Source: Endozoicomonas sp. SCSIO W0465 (lineage in GTDB: Bacteria; Pseudomonadota; Gammaproteobacteria; Pseudomonadales; Endozoicomonadaceae). Taken from it: 64,000 bases of DNA. Of this stretch, positions 17,230-26,703 are shown piece by piece (the first letter of the stretch is position 1; the number at the start of each line of letters is the position of its first letter). Under the pieces are notes generated by a model. The model ran no database searches and was not told the DNA's origin. It saw only the letters and a list, made by a program, of their open reading frames with translations. A program made the translations under genes and the position numbers. Location: contig NZ_CP092417.1 of the NCBI RefSeq assembly GCF_023716865.1, forward strand, positions 5,248,001 through 5,312,000. The letters run 5' to 3'.

Positions 17230-18333
17230 ATGTTGGCATCAATAAAAGTCACCAGACTGGCCGCTGGTATTGCACTGGCATCACTCCTGCTTGGCGGGTG
17301 TGGTAAAGAAGACGTTACTCAAACCAAAACTGTCCTTATCCAACCGGCCCTGACAGAAATAGTAAGCAGCAATGTCAGTGATGAACTCAGCTTTAACGGC
17401 GTAGTCCGTTCCGCTGAACGAGCCAATCTTGCCTTCCGCGTGGGAGGGTTGCTGACAGAGATCCGTGTAAAAGAGGGTGATCACGTCAAACAGGGGGACC
17501 TGCTGGCCAGACTGGATGCCCGGGATGCCAAAACAGCCCTTGAGTCCGCCGAACTTGAGCGGCAAAGTGCAGAGGATGACTATACCCGTGCCAAGGCAAT
17601 TTTTGAGAAAAGCCGGGCGATTTCCAGAAGTGACCTGGATGCCATCACCACTCGATACAATCTGGCTAAAAACCAGGTTGAAGAAGCAAAACGACAGTTT
17701 GAGTACACCGAACTGAGAGCACCTTTTGACGGCATCATCGGCCGTAAGCTGGTGGACAACCATATCCAGATTCAGGCCAACAGTCCGGTGCTTGTGCTCC
17801 ATGACCTGAGTGACCTGGAAGTGGTGATCCAGCTCCCCTATCAAGTGATGCTCTCCGGACAGAATCAGGCAACAGCCAATGCTGAATTGTCTGCCATACC
17901 CGGTCAGTTATTCCCACTGGTTTTTCGCACCTGGGCAACAGAAGCGGACCCGGTATCCCAGACTTACCCGGTGGTACTGGGATTTGATGACCTTAAGGGC
18001 TTCCGCGTGCTTCCGGGCATGGCCGTCAAAGTCACAGCATCCAGCGCCCGGGGGGAGGACGCTCTGGCAACCATCACCATCCCGCTGACAGCGGTGGTTC
18101 CCGACAACCAGGGTAACCAGTTTGTCTGGGTAGTTGGCAGTGACAATAAAGTGGAAAAGCGTTTTGTCGAAGTAGGAAACCTGAACAAAAACCGCATCGT
18201 GATTAAACAACACCTGACAACGGGTGAACAGGTGATCATCGCCGGTGTTTCCAGCCTTAAAGAGGGTATGGAGGTTCGCCCCTATACCGATAGCGCCGCT
18301 GGAAAAGCCACCCGGAAAAGCACTGGAGCCTGA
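17230..18333 (+). CDS. RND efflux adaptor lipoprotein, operon 2
   Basis: This 367-residue periplasmic adaptor starts with a lipoprotein signal with lipobox LLGGC, lipidated Cys at 24. The lipoyl half GGLLTEIRVKEGDHVKQGDL precedes a short helical hairpin (about residues 95-155), and the second half is ELRAPFDGIIGRK. It belongs to the adaptor class that partners pumps of the next gene's type rather than AcrA itself. Three bases separate its stop from the pump start. The divergent TetR gene and the operator-like repeat upstream suggest local repression. No outer-membrane factor is encoded. Confidence 0.9.
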   Translation: MLASIKVTRLAAGIALASLLLGGCGKEDVTQTKTVLIQPALTEIVSSNVSDELSFNGVVRSAERANLAFRVGGLLTEIRVKEGDHVKQGDLLARLDARDAKTALESAELERQSAEDDYTRAKAIFEKSRAISRSDLDAITTRYNLAKNQVEEAKRQFEYTELRAPFDGIIGRKLVDNHIQIQANSPVLVLHDLSDLEVVIQLPYQVMLSGQNQATANAELSAIPGQLFPLVFRTWATEADPVSQTYPVVLGFDDLKGFRVLPGMAVKVTASSARGEDALATITIPLTAVVPDNQGNQFVWVVGSDNKVEKRFVEVGNLNKNRIVIKQHLTTGEQVIIAGVSSLKEGMEVRPYTDSAAGKATRKSTGA

Positions 18334-18336
18334 TGC

Positions 18337-21300
18337 ATGGATATCGCACGTTATACCATCGCAAAACGCACCAGTGTCTGGGTGATTATCGCCCTGACCC
18401 TGATCGGCGGTTATATCAGTTACCTGAAACTGGGTCGCTTCGAAGACCCGGAATTCGTTATTCGCCAGGCGGTTATTAATACGCCTTATAACGGCGCCAC
18501 TGCCCAGGAAGTATCTGATGAGGTAACGGATCTTATCGAAGGTGCGGTTCAATCCCTGCAGGAGTTGAAGGAAGTCAAGTCCGTCTCCAAACAGGGCATG
18601 TCCGAAGTGACCGTTGAAATGCAGCTGGAATTTGCCAAAAGCGCTGCGGATTTACAGCAGGTCTGGGACAAACTTCGCCGAAAAATCAGTGACGTTCAAC
18701 GACAGCTCCCGCCCGGTGCCGGCCCATCCATCGTTAACGATGATTTCTCAGATGTATACGCCCTCTTCTTTGCCGTCACCGGTGAAGGGTTCAGTGACCG
18801 GCAACTGCAGGATTACGTAGACACCCTGCGTCGTGAGCTGGTGCTGGTACCCGGCGTTGCCAAAACAGCCACGCTGGCGGAACAGCAGGAAACGATTTTC
18901 ATCGAAATATCCAGTGAACGGATGGCCGAGTATGGTCTGTCTGCGGAGAATGTCTTCCAGGTATTGCAAAAACAGAACCTGGTTGCCGTTGCCGGCAGTA
19001 TTGAAACTGACGCCATGCGCATTCCGGTCATTCCCGCCCCCGGCGTTAACTCATTTGCTGATCTGAAAAATCTGCAGGTGGGCGTTGGTGACAACAACAC
19101 CGTACTCCGTCTGGGAGACATTGCCGATATTATCCGCGGATACCAGGAACCGGCATCCATGCTGATGCGCTATAACGGTGAACGGGCCATCGGGTTTGGT
19201 ATCTCCAATGTCACCGGTGGCAATGTGGTGGATATGGGCGATGCAGTCAAGGCACGAATTGCCGAACTGGAAAACCAGCGACCACTGGGTATGGAACTGC
19301 ATATAATTTCCATGCAATCCGATTCAGTGCGTGACTCAGTGGCCAACTTTATCGATAACCTGATCGCTGCGGTTGCCATCGTTTTCGTGGTCCTGCTGCT
19401 GTTTATGGGTGTCCGTTCCGGCATCATTATCGGTTTTGTACTGCTGCTTACCGTCGCCGGTACGCTGTGCATCATGCTGATTGAAGATATCGCCATGCAG
19501 CGTATCTCACTGGGTGCCCTGATTATCGCGCTGGGTATGCTGGTGGATAACGCCATCGTGGTTACTGACGGCATCCTGGTACGGCTGCAGCAAAACCCTC
19601 AGGAAGACCGCGGTGCACTGGCGTCAGAGATCGTCAAGTCTACCCAGTGGCCACTGCTGGGCGGAACCGTAGTGGGCATCTGTGCCTTCAGCGCGATTGG
19701 TCTGTCACCGTCGGATATGGGGGAGTACGCAGGCTCACTGTTCTGGGTAATACTGTACTCCATGTTCCTCAGCTGGGTATTTGCGGTCACGGTTACCCCA
19801 ATGCTCTGTCATGACTTCCTGAAAGTAAAAGCCAACACAGCCGACCAGAAGCCCGGGCGCATGGTTACGGCCTATAAAGCCCTGCTGGTATGGGTACTGA
19901 AACATCGTCTGGTAAGTTCAGCACTGCTGCTGGGCACATTAGCGGCAGCTATATGGGGTGTTCAGTTTGTACCTCCCGGCTTTATGCCTGACTCACAGCG
20001 CCCACAGTTTGTTGTGGACGTCTACCTGCCACAGGGTTCTGATATCACCCGTACCGAGGCAATGGTTGCCAAAATCGAGCAGGATGTAAAAGCGAAAGAA
20101 GGCATCACCAATATCACCAGCTTTATCGGTGGCGGAGGGCTGCGCTTTATGCTGACCTATTCGCCAGAAGCACGAAATCCAAGCTATGGTCAGCTGCTGA
20201 TTGATATTGATGATTACACCCGAATTGCGCCGCTATTGAGTGAACTGCAAACAGAGCTGGACGCCAGGTACCCTGACGCCTCCATAAAAGTCTGGAAATT
20301 TATGCTGGGCCGCGGTGGGGGCAAGAAAATCGAAGCCGGTTTCAAAGGTCCGGACAGTCAGGTGTTGCGTCAGCTGGCTGAGCAGGCCAAGGCGATCATG
20401 CTCAACGATAACAACCTGATTGCCGTTCAGGACGACTGGCGTCAACAGGTACCTGTCCTCCGCCCTGTATATGCTGCTGAAGAGGCTCAACGTTATGGCC
20501 TGACCACACCGGAGATCAATCAGGCCATTGTCCAGACACTGACTGGACGAAACGTCGGGGTATACCGGGAGGGTGATGAACTGATCCCTATCGCGGTCCG
20601 CTCTCCGGAGAGCGAACGCAACCATCAACGGGCCATCGAAAATACCGAAGTGTTCAGCCCGACGGCACAGCGCTTTATTCCGGTAAGTCAGTTGATAGAG
20701 TCGATCGATGTCGTTTATCAGGATGCGATCTTACGTCGTATCGACCGTGTGCCCACCATTCTTGTGCAGGCAGACCCGGCACCCGGTGTCTTTACCGCGG
20801 ATGCATTCAGCAATATCCGCAGTAAAATAGAAGCGATTGAATTACCTCCCGGCTATGAGCTGATCTGGTATGGTGAATACAAGGCTTCAAATGACGCCAA
20901 TGAAGGACTGGTGATTTCAGCGCCTTATGGTTTTGCCGCCATGATCCTGTCGGTCATCTTTATGTTCAATGCGCTGCGCCAGCCTCTGGTCATCTGGCTG
21001 ACCGCACCGTTAGCCCTGGTGGGCGTCACCATCGGACTGGTAGTCTTCCAGACGCCTTTCGAATTTATGGCGATACTGGGCTTTTTAAGTCTGATTGGCA
21101 TGATGGTGAAGAATGCGATTGTCCTGGTGGACCAGGCGGATGTGGAAATCAGGGGAGGCAAACCGGCCTATCATGCCATTATTGATGCCGCCCTCAGCCG
21201 TGCCCGTCCGGTGTTGCTGGGTGCTCTGACCACCATACTGGGCGTAGCTCCGTTGCTGGTTGACCCGTTCTTCAAGAGCATGGCGGTGACCATTATGTTT

Positions 21301-21393
21301 GGCCTGCTGTTTGCCACCATTCTAACCCTGGTGGTTATTCCACTGTTTTATGCAGTGTTCTTCCGCGTGCAGGCAGCTGACACAATGGAATAA
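18337..21393 (+). CDS. RND efflux transporter, operon 2
   Basis: This 1018-residue RND permease is of the AcrB/AcrD/AcrF superfamily. It differs clearly from the first pump in this window (1042 residues). The first helix is TSVWVIIALTLIGGYI. The TM4 relay reads LGMLVDNAIVVTDG, so one of the usual two Asp residues is Asn, as in several RND subgroups. The relay Lys is in MMVKNAIVLVDQADVE. Periplasmic loop motifs such as FEDPEFVIRQAVI suit this subgroup. It is followed within 30 bases by a MITE and an insertion sequence, so the transcriptional end of the operon may have been altered. Confidence 0.92.
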   Translation: MDIARYTIAKRTSVWVIIALTLIGGYISYLKLGRFEDPEFVIRQAVINTPYNGATAQEVSDEVTDLIEGAVQSLQELKEVKSVSKQGMSEVTVEMQLEFAKSAADLQQVWDKLRRKISDVQRQLPPGAGPSIVNDDFSDVYALFFAVTGEGFSDRQLQDYVDTLRRELVLVPGVAKTATLAEQQETIFIEISSERMAEYGLSAENVFQVLQKQNLVAVAGSIETDAMRIPVIPAPGVNSFADLKNLQVGVGDNNTVLRLGDIADIIRGYQEPASMLMRYNGERAIGFGISNVTGGNVVDMGDAVKARIAELENQRPLGMELHIISMQSDSVRDSVANFIDNLIAAVAIVFVVLLLFMGVRSGIIIGFVLLLTVAGTLCIMLIEDIAMQRISLGALIIALGMLVDNAIVVTDGILVRLQQNPQEDRGALASEIVKSTQWPLLGGTVVGICAFSAIGLSPSDMGEYAGSLFWVILYSMFLSWVFAVTVTPMLCHDFLKVKANTADQKPGRMVTAYKALLVWVLKHRLVSSALLLGTLAAAIWGVQFVPPGFMPDSQRPQFVVDVYLPQGSDITRTEAMVAKIEQDVKAKEGITNITSFIGGGGLRFMLTYSPEARNPSYGQLLIDIDDYTRIAPLLSELQTELDARYPDASIKVWKFMLGRGGGKKIEAGFKGPDSQVLRQLAEQAKAIMLNDNNLIAVQDDWRQQVPVLRPVYAAEEAQRYGLTTPEINQAIVQTLTGRNVGVYREGDELIPIAVRSPESERNHQRAIENTEVFSPTAQRFIPVSQLIESIDVVYQDAILRRIDRVPTILVQADPAPGVFTADAFSNIRSKIEAIELPPGYELIWYGEYKASNDANEGLVISAPYGFAAMILSVIFMFNALRQPLVIWLTAPLALVGVTIGLVVFQTPFEFMAILGFLSLIGMMVKNAIVLVDQADVEIRGGKPAYHAIIDAALSRARPVLLGALTTILGVAPLLVDPFFKSMAVTIMFGLLFATILTLVVIPLFYAVFFRVQAADTME

Positions 21394-21422
21394 GGATGCA
21401 AAACCGGCAATAACCTTAACTA

Positions 21423-21613
21423 GTTCCCATCCAAAAACTATAGCCCTTGGGCCACGTAGCCTACAGAGATTTGACGTGCTCTGAATTTACAGGAAAATCA
21501 CATCAACTCCGCTGTAGCCCCCGAAAACTGGTTGAAAAAGGCGTCAAAACAAAACTTGATTTTTTCCCTCTAAGCCTTGGCACGCATAGGCTGCAGAGTT
21601 TTTGGACGAGAAC
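21423..21613. mobile_element. 191-bp MITE related to the adjacent ISNCY-like element
   Basis: It begins GTTCCCATCCAAAAAC and ends GTTTTTGGACGAGAAC, a terminal inverted repeat that differs from the neighbouring IS ends at two bases in its left copy. It is flanked by TAACTA on both sides (21417-21422 and 21614-21619). It has no coding capacity. An internal imperfect direct repeat of about 28 bases (near 21440 and 21571) lies next to each end. Mobilisation by the transposase next door is inferred. Confidence 0.75.
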
Positions 21614-21619
21614 TAACTA

Positions 21620-23320
21620 GTTCTCGTCCAAAAACACAACCAATTGAAAACTGTAGATTTTATCCTGAAAAATTAAGTGGAGCCCTACTGCTATCTGGCG
21701 ACTAAACTTCCCAAGAGCAAGAAACATAAGGGATTGCCAAAAACAGAGGACTCCAAATGCGCAAAAAACGCAACCCGCAGTGTAGTATGGAACTCCATTA
21801 CGTACCTCATGAAATCTGCTCCCAGCTTTCCGGTATCTCGCAATGGCTTGACGCCCATCCACAGTTCAATGACTGGATTTATGAGGACTTAAGTTCTGGT
21901 GATAAACAGAACACTGGGCGGAACGGACTATCAGCAGAATCCGTTCTTCGTGCGGCACTCCTGAAACAGTATTTGAATTGTGATTATGACTACTTGTCGT
22001 TTGTTTTGATGGACTCCATGCTCTTTCGAGACTTTTGTCGCCTCGAACCAAACCAGCGCCCCAGTCGCTCCAGTTTGCATGGGCTCATCAGCCTTCTTAC
22101 TGCATCTACATGGGAACGGATTAATAACTGTCAGCTAATGACCGCTAAAGATCAGGGTATTGAAAAAGGGCGCACTGTGGCTATTGACAGCACAGTCACC
22201 GAATCGGATATCAAACCTCCTTGCGACAGTGATCTTTTAGCCAGTTCCGTTAAAGAAATTTGTCGGCTGCTGGAACGGGGACAAACACTGACAGCGACAC
22301 CGCTTTATGAATATACCCATCACAACCGAGCCGTAAAAGATGCGGCCAGAAAATGCATCTACGCTGGCAAAGAAGAGCGGCATCAGCATTATAAAAAACT
22401 GCTGCAGTTGACCCGAAAATCCCGGAAGGTACTTATCGAAGCTACTGTCACGCTAGCAAACGCCCGTCAGCAGGGGCAGTGTCTCCTGGCTGATGATGCC
22501 GACAAGTGGCAGGCCGATGTGGATCACCTGTTACCCCTGGTGGATGCAATAGTCTCCCAGACAGAGCGCAGGGTCTTTAAGGGTGAAAAGGTGCCAGCCC
22601 AGGAAAAAGTGGTTAGCCTGTATGAACCCCATACGGATATCATCGTAAAAGACAGGCGGCAAGTACAGTATGGCCATAAACTGAACCTGGTTCAGGGAAA
22701 AAGTCGATTGATCCTGGACCTGGTTATTGAGGAAGGTAACCCAGCGGATTCGGACCAATTCATTCCGATGATGGAAAGACAAAAAGAAATTTATGGTCGT
22801 GTACCTCGCCAGACAAGCGGTGACGGCGGATACGCGTGTCGCGCTAATTTGGAAAAAGCCAAGGCCATGGGAATCAGCGATGTAGCTTTTAATAAGAAGC
22901 GCGGACTTGAAGTCGAAGAGATGACTAAAAGTCAGTATGTGTATAAAACGCTCTTTCGCTTCCGGGCAGGTATTGAAGCGGGAATTTCGTGGCTAAAGAG
23001 ATGTTTTGGGCTATCACGTTGCCACTGCAAGGGTTCTGAGCGTTTTGATTCTCATTGCTGGTTATCGGTGGTCTGTTACAACCTGGTGATTCTGGCCAGA
23101 CACCCGGCACCATCCTGATAGCCACCTCCACGCTACATGAAAGTACCTTTCCAGCATGGTGGGAGGATGTTTTCTGCCTGCTTTTCGCGTTTTTCTCCAA
23201 TATCCGTCCCAGATTAGAGAAAAAAAGGGAAGAGTTTTTGCGGCTCTCTGGAATTTCAGGAAATATCAAAACGAACGTACAATCTAATTATGATTGCCTG
23301 ATGCGTTTTTGGACGAGAAC
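21620..23320 (+). mobile_element. 1.7-kb insertion sequence, ISNCY-like
   Basis: Terminal inverted repeats GTTCTCGTCCAAAAAC are perfect over 16 bases and extend imperfectly. The element is flanked by TAACTA at 21614-21619 and 23321-23326, a 6-bp target duplication. The left copy is shared with the adjacent MITE. It encodes one intact transposase. Confidence 0.88.
21757..23118 (+). CDS. ISNCY-like DDE transposase
   Basis: This 453-residue transposase catalyses movement of the surrounding element. The N-terminal region resembles ISNCY-type enzymes (SAESVLRAALLKQYLNCDY, then LEPNQRPSRSSLHGLIS). The catalytic triad is likely Asp in VAIDSTVTESD, Asp in TSGDGGYACRANL and Glu in RAGIEAGISWLKRCFGLSR. 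A helical insertion separates the first and second Asp. No stop or frameshift is present and both element ends are intact, so it is probably active. The family name is from motif memory and could be replaced by a related IS1182/IS5-type label. Confidence 0.85.
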   Translation: MRKKRNPQCSMELHYVPHEICSQLSGISQWLDAHPQFNDWIYEDLSSGDKQNTGRNGLSAESVLRAALLKQYLNCDYDYLSFVLMDSMLFRDFCRLEPNQRPSRSSLHGLISLLTASTWERINNCQLMTAKDQGIEKGRTVAIDSTVTESDIKPPCDSDLLASSVKEICRLLERGQTLTATPLYEYTHHNRAVKDAARKCIYAGKEERHQHYKKLLQLTRKSRKVLIEATVTLANARQQGQCLLADDADKWQADVDHLLPLVDAIVSQTERRVFKGEKVPAQEKVVSLYEPHTDIIVKDRRQVQYGHKLNLVQGKSRLILDLVIEEGNPADSDQFIPMMERQKEIYGRVPRQTSGDGGYACRANLEKAKAMGISDVAFNKKRGLEVEEMTKSQYVYKTLFRFRAGIEAGISWLKRCFGLSRCHCKGSERFDSHCWLSVVCYNLVILARHPAPS

Positions 23321-23361
23321 TAACTAAACCAACAGGGAAGTTCCCGGCAGCTCAGCCTGAT

Positions 23362-23988
23362 CTACAGAGACAGCGGGTGGTACACATACGACTTAATCGA
23401 GTCAGGTAGCGGTAACGACTCAACTGCCGACTTCAGAGGTTGCCTCCGCTCAGTCAGAAGCTCGACCAGTCGGTGACGGATGCTGGCCCGGCACAAGCCC
23501 AGCAGGGAGCTGGGTTGCTGCGGTGGAGGGATATGGTTGGTCAGGGTATTGAGGATATCAAGGTGGCCCTTGGCACCTGCGACCGCCAGATCAGACTGAC
23601 TGGGTCGGGCACCAAAGTCCAGCAGGGTCTTGAGGATGCCATGATAGCCCTGGGCAGCCGCATATTTCAGTGGGGTTGTACCAAATATGTCAGGGATATT
23701 GGGCTGGGCTCCGTTGGCCAGCAGGCTGTTCATCATTCCGGTGTTGTGGAAGGCAACGGCCAGAAGCAACGGAGTTTTGCCCACCATGAGTGAAGTCCCA
23801 TCGGGGTCAGCCCCGGCAGCCAGCAGTGTATTGACCATCTTGGCATCATCATTCTGAGCAGCAAAGTTAAGGGCAGAGCAACCAAACCATGGAAGGTCAG
23901 GGTGGTCACCGTTGTCCAGTAGGGCGTTGACCTTCACGTAGTTGTATGTGGCAGCCGCAAGGGCCATCTCAGCCAAAGAGTCATTCAT
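23362..23988 (-). CDS. Ankyrin-repeat protein with C-terminal SOCS box
   Basis: From the ATG at 23988 the product is 208 residues. About four ankyrin repeats are readable (GCSALNFAAQNDDAKMVNTL, GKTPLLLAVAFHNTG, GTTPLKYAAAQGYHGILKTL). The last 50 residues match a eukaryotic SOCS box. The BC-box PSSLLGLCRASIRHRL has the Leu, Cys and Ala/Ser-Ile-Arg pattern that binds Elongin B/C, and the Cullin-5 box is LPLPDSIKSYV. This is the architecture of animal ASB proteins, the substrate adaptors of Cul5 ubiquitin ligases. No homologous system exists in bacteria, so a role in hijacking host ubiquitination is inferred. The frame continues upstream to 24123, so a longer N-terminus is possible. It lies between two insertion sequences. 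Confidence 0.85.
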   Translation of the reverse strand: MNDSLAEMALAAATYNYVKVNALLDNGDHPDLPWFGCSALNFAAQNDDAKMVNTLLAAGADPDGTSLMVGKTPLLLAVAFHNTGMMNSLLANGAQPNIPDIFGTTPLKYAAAQGYHGILKTLLDFGARPSQSDLAVAGAKGHLDILNTLTNHIPPPQQPSSLLGLCRASIRHRLVELLTERRQPLKSAVESLPLPDSIKSYVYHPLSL

Positions 23989-24110
23989 TTCATAAACTTT
24001 TGCTCTCGTAACGTTCCTTTGTGACTGTGTATTTGCTGGAAAGTTCCTCACCCCGCGCCATTCCCTTGAGCTATGTCGAGACATCACCAGTAAACGGTGC
24101 CAACGGGCAA

Positions 24111-24347
24111 TCATCTCAGGCAATGACTACACCAGAGGTTCTGCAACGATTTATTGAACATTTGCTGCGAGACTTCCACCTCCTTCAACCTCTCCTCTAC
24201 AGATTTTGGTAAACCTATCTGTGTCGATAATGCCAGACGCACCTGGTCAAGAATCGATTCACGAAGATCGATAGGTTCTATTATTTGTGCTGATTCCAGA
24301 CCTGTTAAATCGATCCATTTTTCCGGTAAAAGTACCATTGATTTATC
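24111..24347 (-). pseudogene. Truncated unknown ORF remnant cut by IS66
   Basis: A minus-strand frame enters from the IS66 left end at 24347 and runs to a stop at 24111, with about 78 host-derived residues including WIDLTGLESAQIIEPIDLRE and LPKSVEERLKEVEVSQ. Its composition looks coding, but I do not recognise it. Its upstream part is absent because the insertion sequence begins here. It may be the 3' end of a gene removed by IS-linked deletion. Confidence 0.4.
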
Positions 24348-25955
24348 GTAACTGTTCAGCACCCCCACATAAATCTGGAATTTTCTGATTTTTATACCAT
24401 CCTCTTAAGCACCATTTTTCCACAATATTCGCCAGCATGATTCCAGAACTACCCGCAACTATGTCGGCTGAGATTCTCTTGAAAGAGAATGCAGAGCTGC
24501 GGATGAGAGTTGCCTGTCTGGAAGAGCGATGTCGAGAATTGGAAGAAAAGGTTGGCAAGAACAGTCAAAACAGCAGCAAGCCGCCATCGTCTGATGGTTA
24601 TCAAAAACCTTGTAAAAACAGTAATTCTCCAGATCATTCTGACGACCTTTCCGCAGATAAAGGTACCGATCCATCGGATGAAAAACCCAATCCTAAAAGT
24701 CTGAGACAGTCTTCTGGTAATAAAGCCGGTGGAAAGAAAGGGCATCAGGGCACTTGTCTTAAACAGGTCGATATCCCTGACTATATTGAGTACCTTCCGG
24801 TTAAAGAATGCAATAAATGTCAGGCGTCTCTTCTTGATAGTGAGCCGGTCAAATATATTGAACGACAGGTGTTTGAACCAGGGAGACCGGGTGAATTTGA
24901 AGTAACGGCCCATAGAGCTGAAGTAAAAATCTGCACTTGTGGTTGTCGGAATCAGGCTGAATTCCCGGAAGGTGTTACCGCTGCCGCACAATATGGCTCA
25001 GCCACACAGGCTATGGCCGTCTATCTTAACCAATACCATTTCCTGCCTTTTAAGCGCGTGTCAGAGTATTTTAATACTCTCTATAAAATGAGTGTAAGTG
25101 CAGGCACTGTCGCCAATTTTGTGGCCAGAACCTATGAAAATCTGGCTTCTACTGAAGAGGTTATTCGTGACGCCTTGCGGGAATCGTCTGTTGCCGGAGC
25201 CGATGAAACGGGTATGCGGGCCGAGGGCTCTTTGCACTGGCTACACGTTATGCGGGATGAACAATGGACGCTCTACTACTTGTCTGAAAAGCGAGGTCGT
25301 GAGGCCATGGACACGATGGGCATACTGCTAACATTTGCAGGCGTTCTGGTTCATGATCATTGGAAATCCTATTTTGCATATGCGGCAACTCACGTACTTT
25401 GCAATGCCCATCACCTGAGGGAGCTTTTGGGTGTTGTTGATAGGGACAGCAATCAACTGGCGTTGCGATTGATGAAGCTACTGAGGCTTTCCTGGCATTA
25501 CTGCAAGGGCTTTAAGACCATAGGTATGCTACAGATGCCAAGTGTTGTCTGTGAACGAATCGAGAAGATTTATGACCGGTTGCTTCAGCGGGCTCTAATG
25601 AAAGAAGTCGTCTATATGGAGAAGCAACGAGAGGAGCTTAAGCGCAAGAAAGTCAAGAATACTAAAGCTTACAATCTCTTCAAACGACTCACTGAGTTCA
25701 AGGCTGAGACACTGCGCTTCATGTCAGATTTTACCATTCCCTTCGATAACAATGGCAGTGAGCGGGATGTTCGAATGGCCAAGTTAAAGCAGAAAATCTC
25801 AGGCTGCTTCAGGAGTGCAGACGGTGGTTCTATGTTTGCACGGATTCGCAGCTATTTGTCGTCTGCCAGAAAACAGGGAATGGACATATATCAATCACTT
25901 CATAGAGCTGTTCGGAATTACTGTAATATGCCTTTGCTCAGTGCTGAATAGTTAC
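24348..25955 (+). mobile_element. IS66-family element, intact copy (single-ORF type)
   Basis: 1608 bp with ends GTAACTGTTCAGCAC and GTGCTGAATAGTTAC, inverted repeats with one mismatch that start with GTAA as in the IS66 family. Only the large transposase is present, as in the ISBst12-like subgroup. No tnpA/tnpB is seen. The outer flanks of the IS66 complex (24340-24347 and 27572-27579) do not match, so the original target duplication has been lost. Confidence 0.88.
24437..25951 (+). CDS. IS66-family transposase (TnpC type)
   Basis: This 504-residue transposase has an N-terminal coiled coil (residues about 10-40) and a Ser-rich linker. A zinc-finger-like region contains CNKC and ICTCGCRNQ. 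The DDE domain has Asp in AGADETGMRAEGSLHWLHV, Asp in LVHDHWKSYF and Glu in NNGSERDVRMAKLKQKISG, all IS66 hallmarks. It is complete and uninterrupted. The ATG at 24437 is the first in frame after the left end. Short frames on the opposite strand over this gene are shadows. Confidence 0.92.
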   Translation: MIPELPATMSAEILLKENAELRMRVACLEERCRELEEKVGKNSQNSSKPPSSDGYQKPCKNSNSPDHSDDLSADKGTDPSDEKPNPKSLRQSSGNKAGGKKGHQGTCLKQVDIPDYIEYLPVKECNKCQASLLDSEPVKYIERQVFEPGRPGEFEVTAHRAEVKICTCGCRNQAEFPEGVTAAAQYGSATQAMAVYLNQYHFLPFKRVSEYFNTLYKMSVSAGTVANFVARTYENLASTEEVIRDALRESSVAGADETGMRAEGSLHWLHVMRDEQWTLYYLSEKRGREAMDTMGILLTFAGVLVHDHWKSYFAYAATHVLCNAHHLRELLGVVDRDSNQLALRLMKLLRLSWHYCKGFKTIGMLQMPSVVCERIEKIYDRLLQRALMKEVVYMEKQREELKRKKVKNTKAYNLFKRLTEFKAETLRFMSDFTIPFDNNGSERDVRMAKLKQKISGCFRSADGGSMFARIRSYLSSARKQGMDIYQSLHRAVRNYCNMPLLSAE

Positions 25956-26612
25956 ACTCATTTTATAGAGAGTATTAAAATACTCTGACACGCGCTTAAA
26001 AGGCAGGAAATGGTATTGGTTAAGATAGACGGCCATAGCCTGTGTGGCTGAGCCATATTGTGCGGCAGCGGTAACACCTTCCGGGAATTCAGCCTGATTC
26101 CGACAACCACAAGTGCAGATTTTTACTTCAGCTCTATGGGCCGTTACTTCAAATTCACCCGGTCTCCCTGGTTCAAACACCTGTCGTTCAATATATTTGA
26201 CCGGCTCACTATCAAGAAGAGACGCCTGACATTTATTGCATTCTTTAACCGGAAGGTACTCAATATAGTCAGGGATATCGACCTGTTTAAGACAAGTGCC
26301 CTGATGCCCTTTCTTTCCACCGGCTTTATTACCAGAAGACTGTCTCAGACTTTTAGGATTGGGTTTTTCATCCGATGGATCGGTACCTTTATCTGCGGAA
26401 AGGTCGTCAGAATGATCTGGAGAATTACTGTTTTTACAAGGTTTTTGATAACCATCAGACGATGGCGGCTTGCTGCTGTTTTGACTGTTCTTGCCAACCT
26501 TTTCTTCCAATTCTCGACATCGCTCTTCCAGACAGGCAACTCTCATCCGCAGCTCTGCATTCTCTTTCAAGAGAATCTCAGCCGACATAGTTGCGGGTAG
26601 TTCTGGAATCAT
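25956..26612 (-). pseudogene. IS66 transposase N-terminal fragment (inverted)
   Basis: It encodes about the first 218 residues of the IS66 transposase, identical where compared with the intact copy, up to SEYFNTLYKMSV. It then runs into the end of the neighbouring copy and stops at 25938. It lacks the whole DDE catalytic region, so it is not a functional transposase. Confidence 0.88.
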
Positions 26613-26703
26613 GCTGGCGAATATTGTGGAAAAATGGTGCTTAAGAGGATGGTATAAAAATCAGAAAATTCCAGATTTATGTGGGGGTGCTGAACAGTTA
26701 CAA

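Noticed and set aside
24449..24991. 180-codon minus-strand frame over the IS66 transposase (also its mirror at 26058-26600)
   Set aside because: It is the shadow of the transposase reading frame. The identical second occurrence comes from the repeated element.
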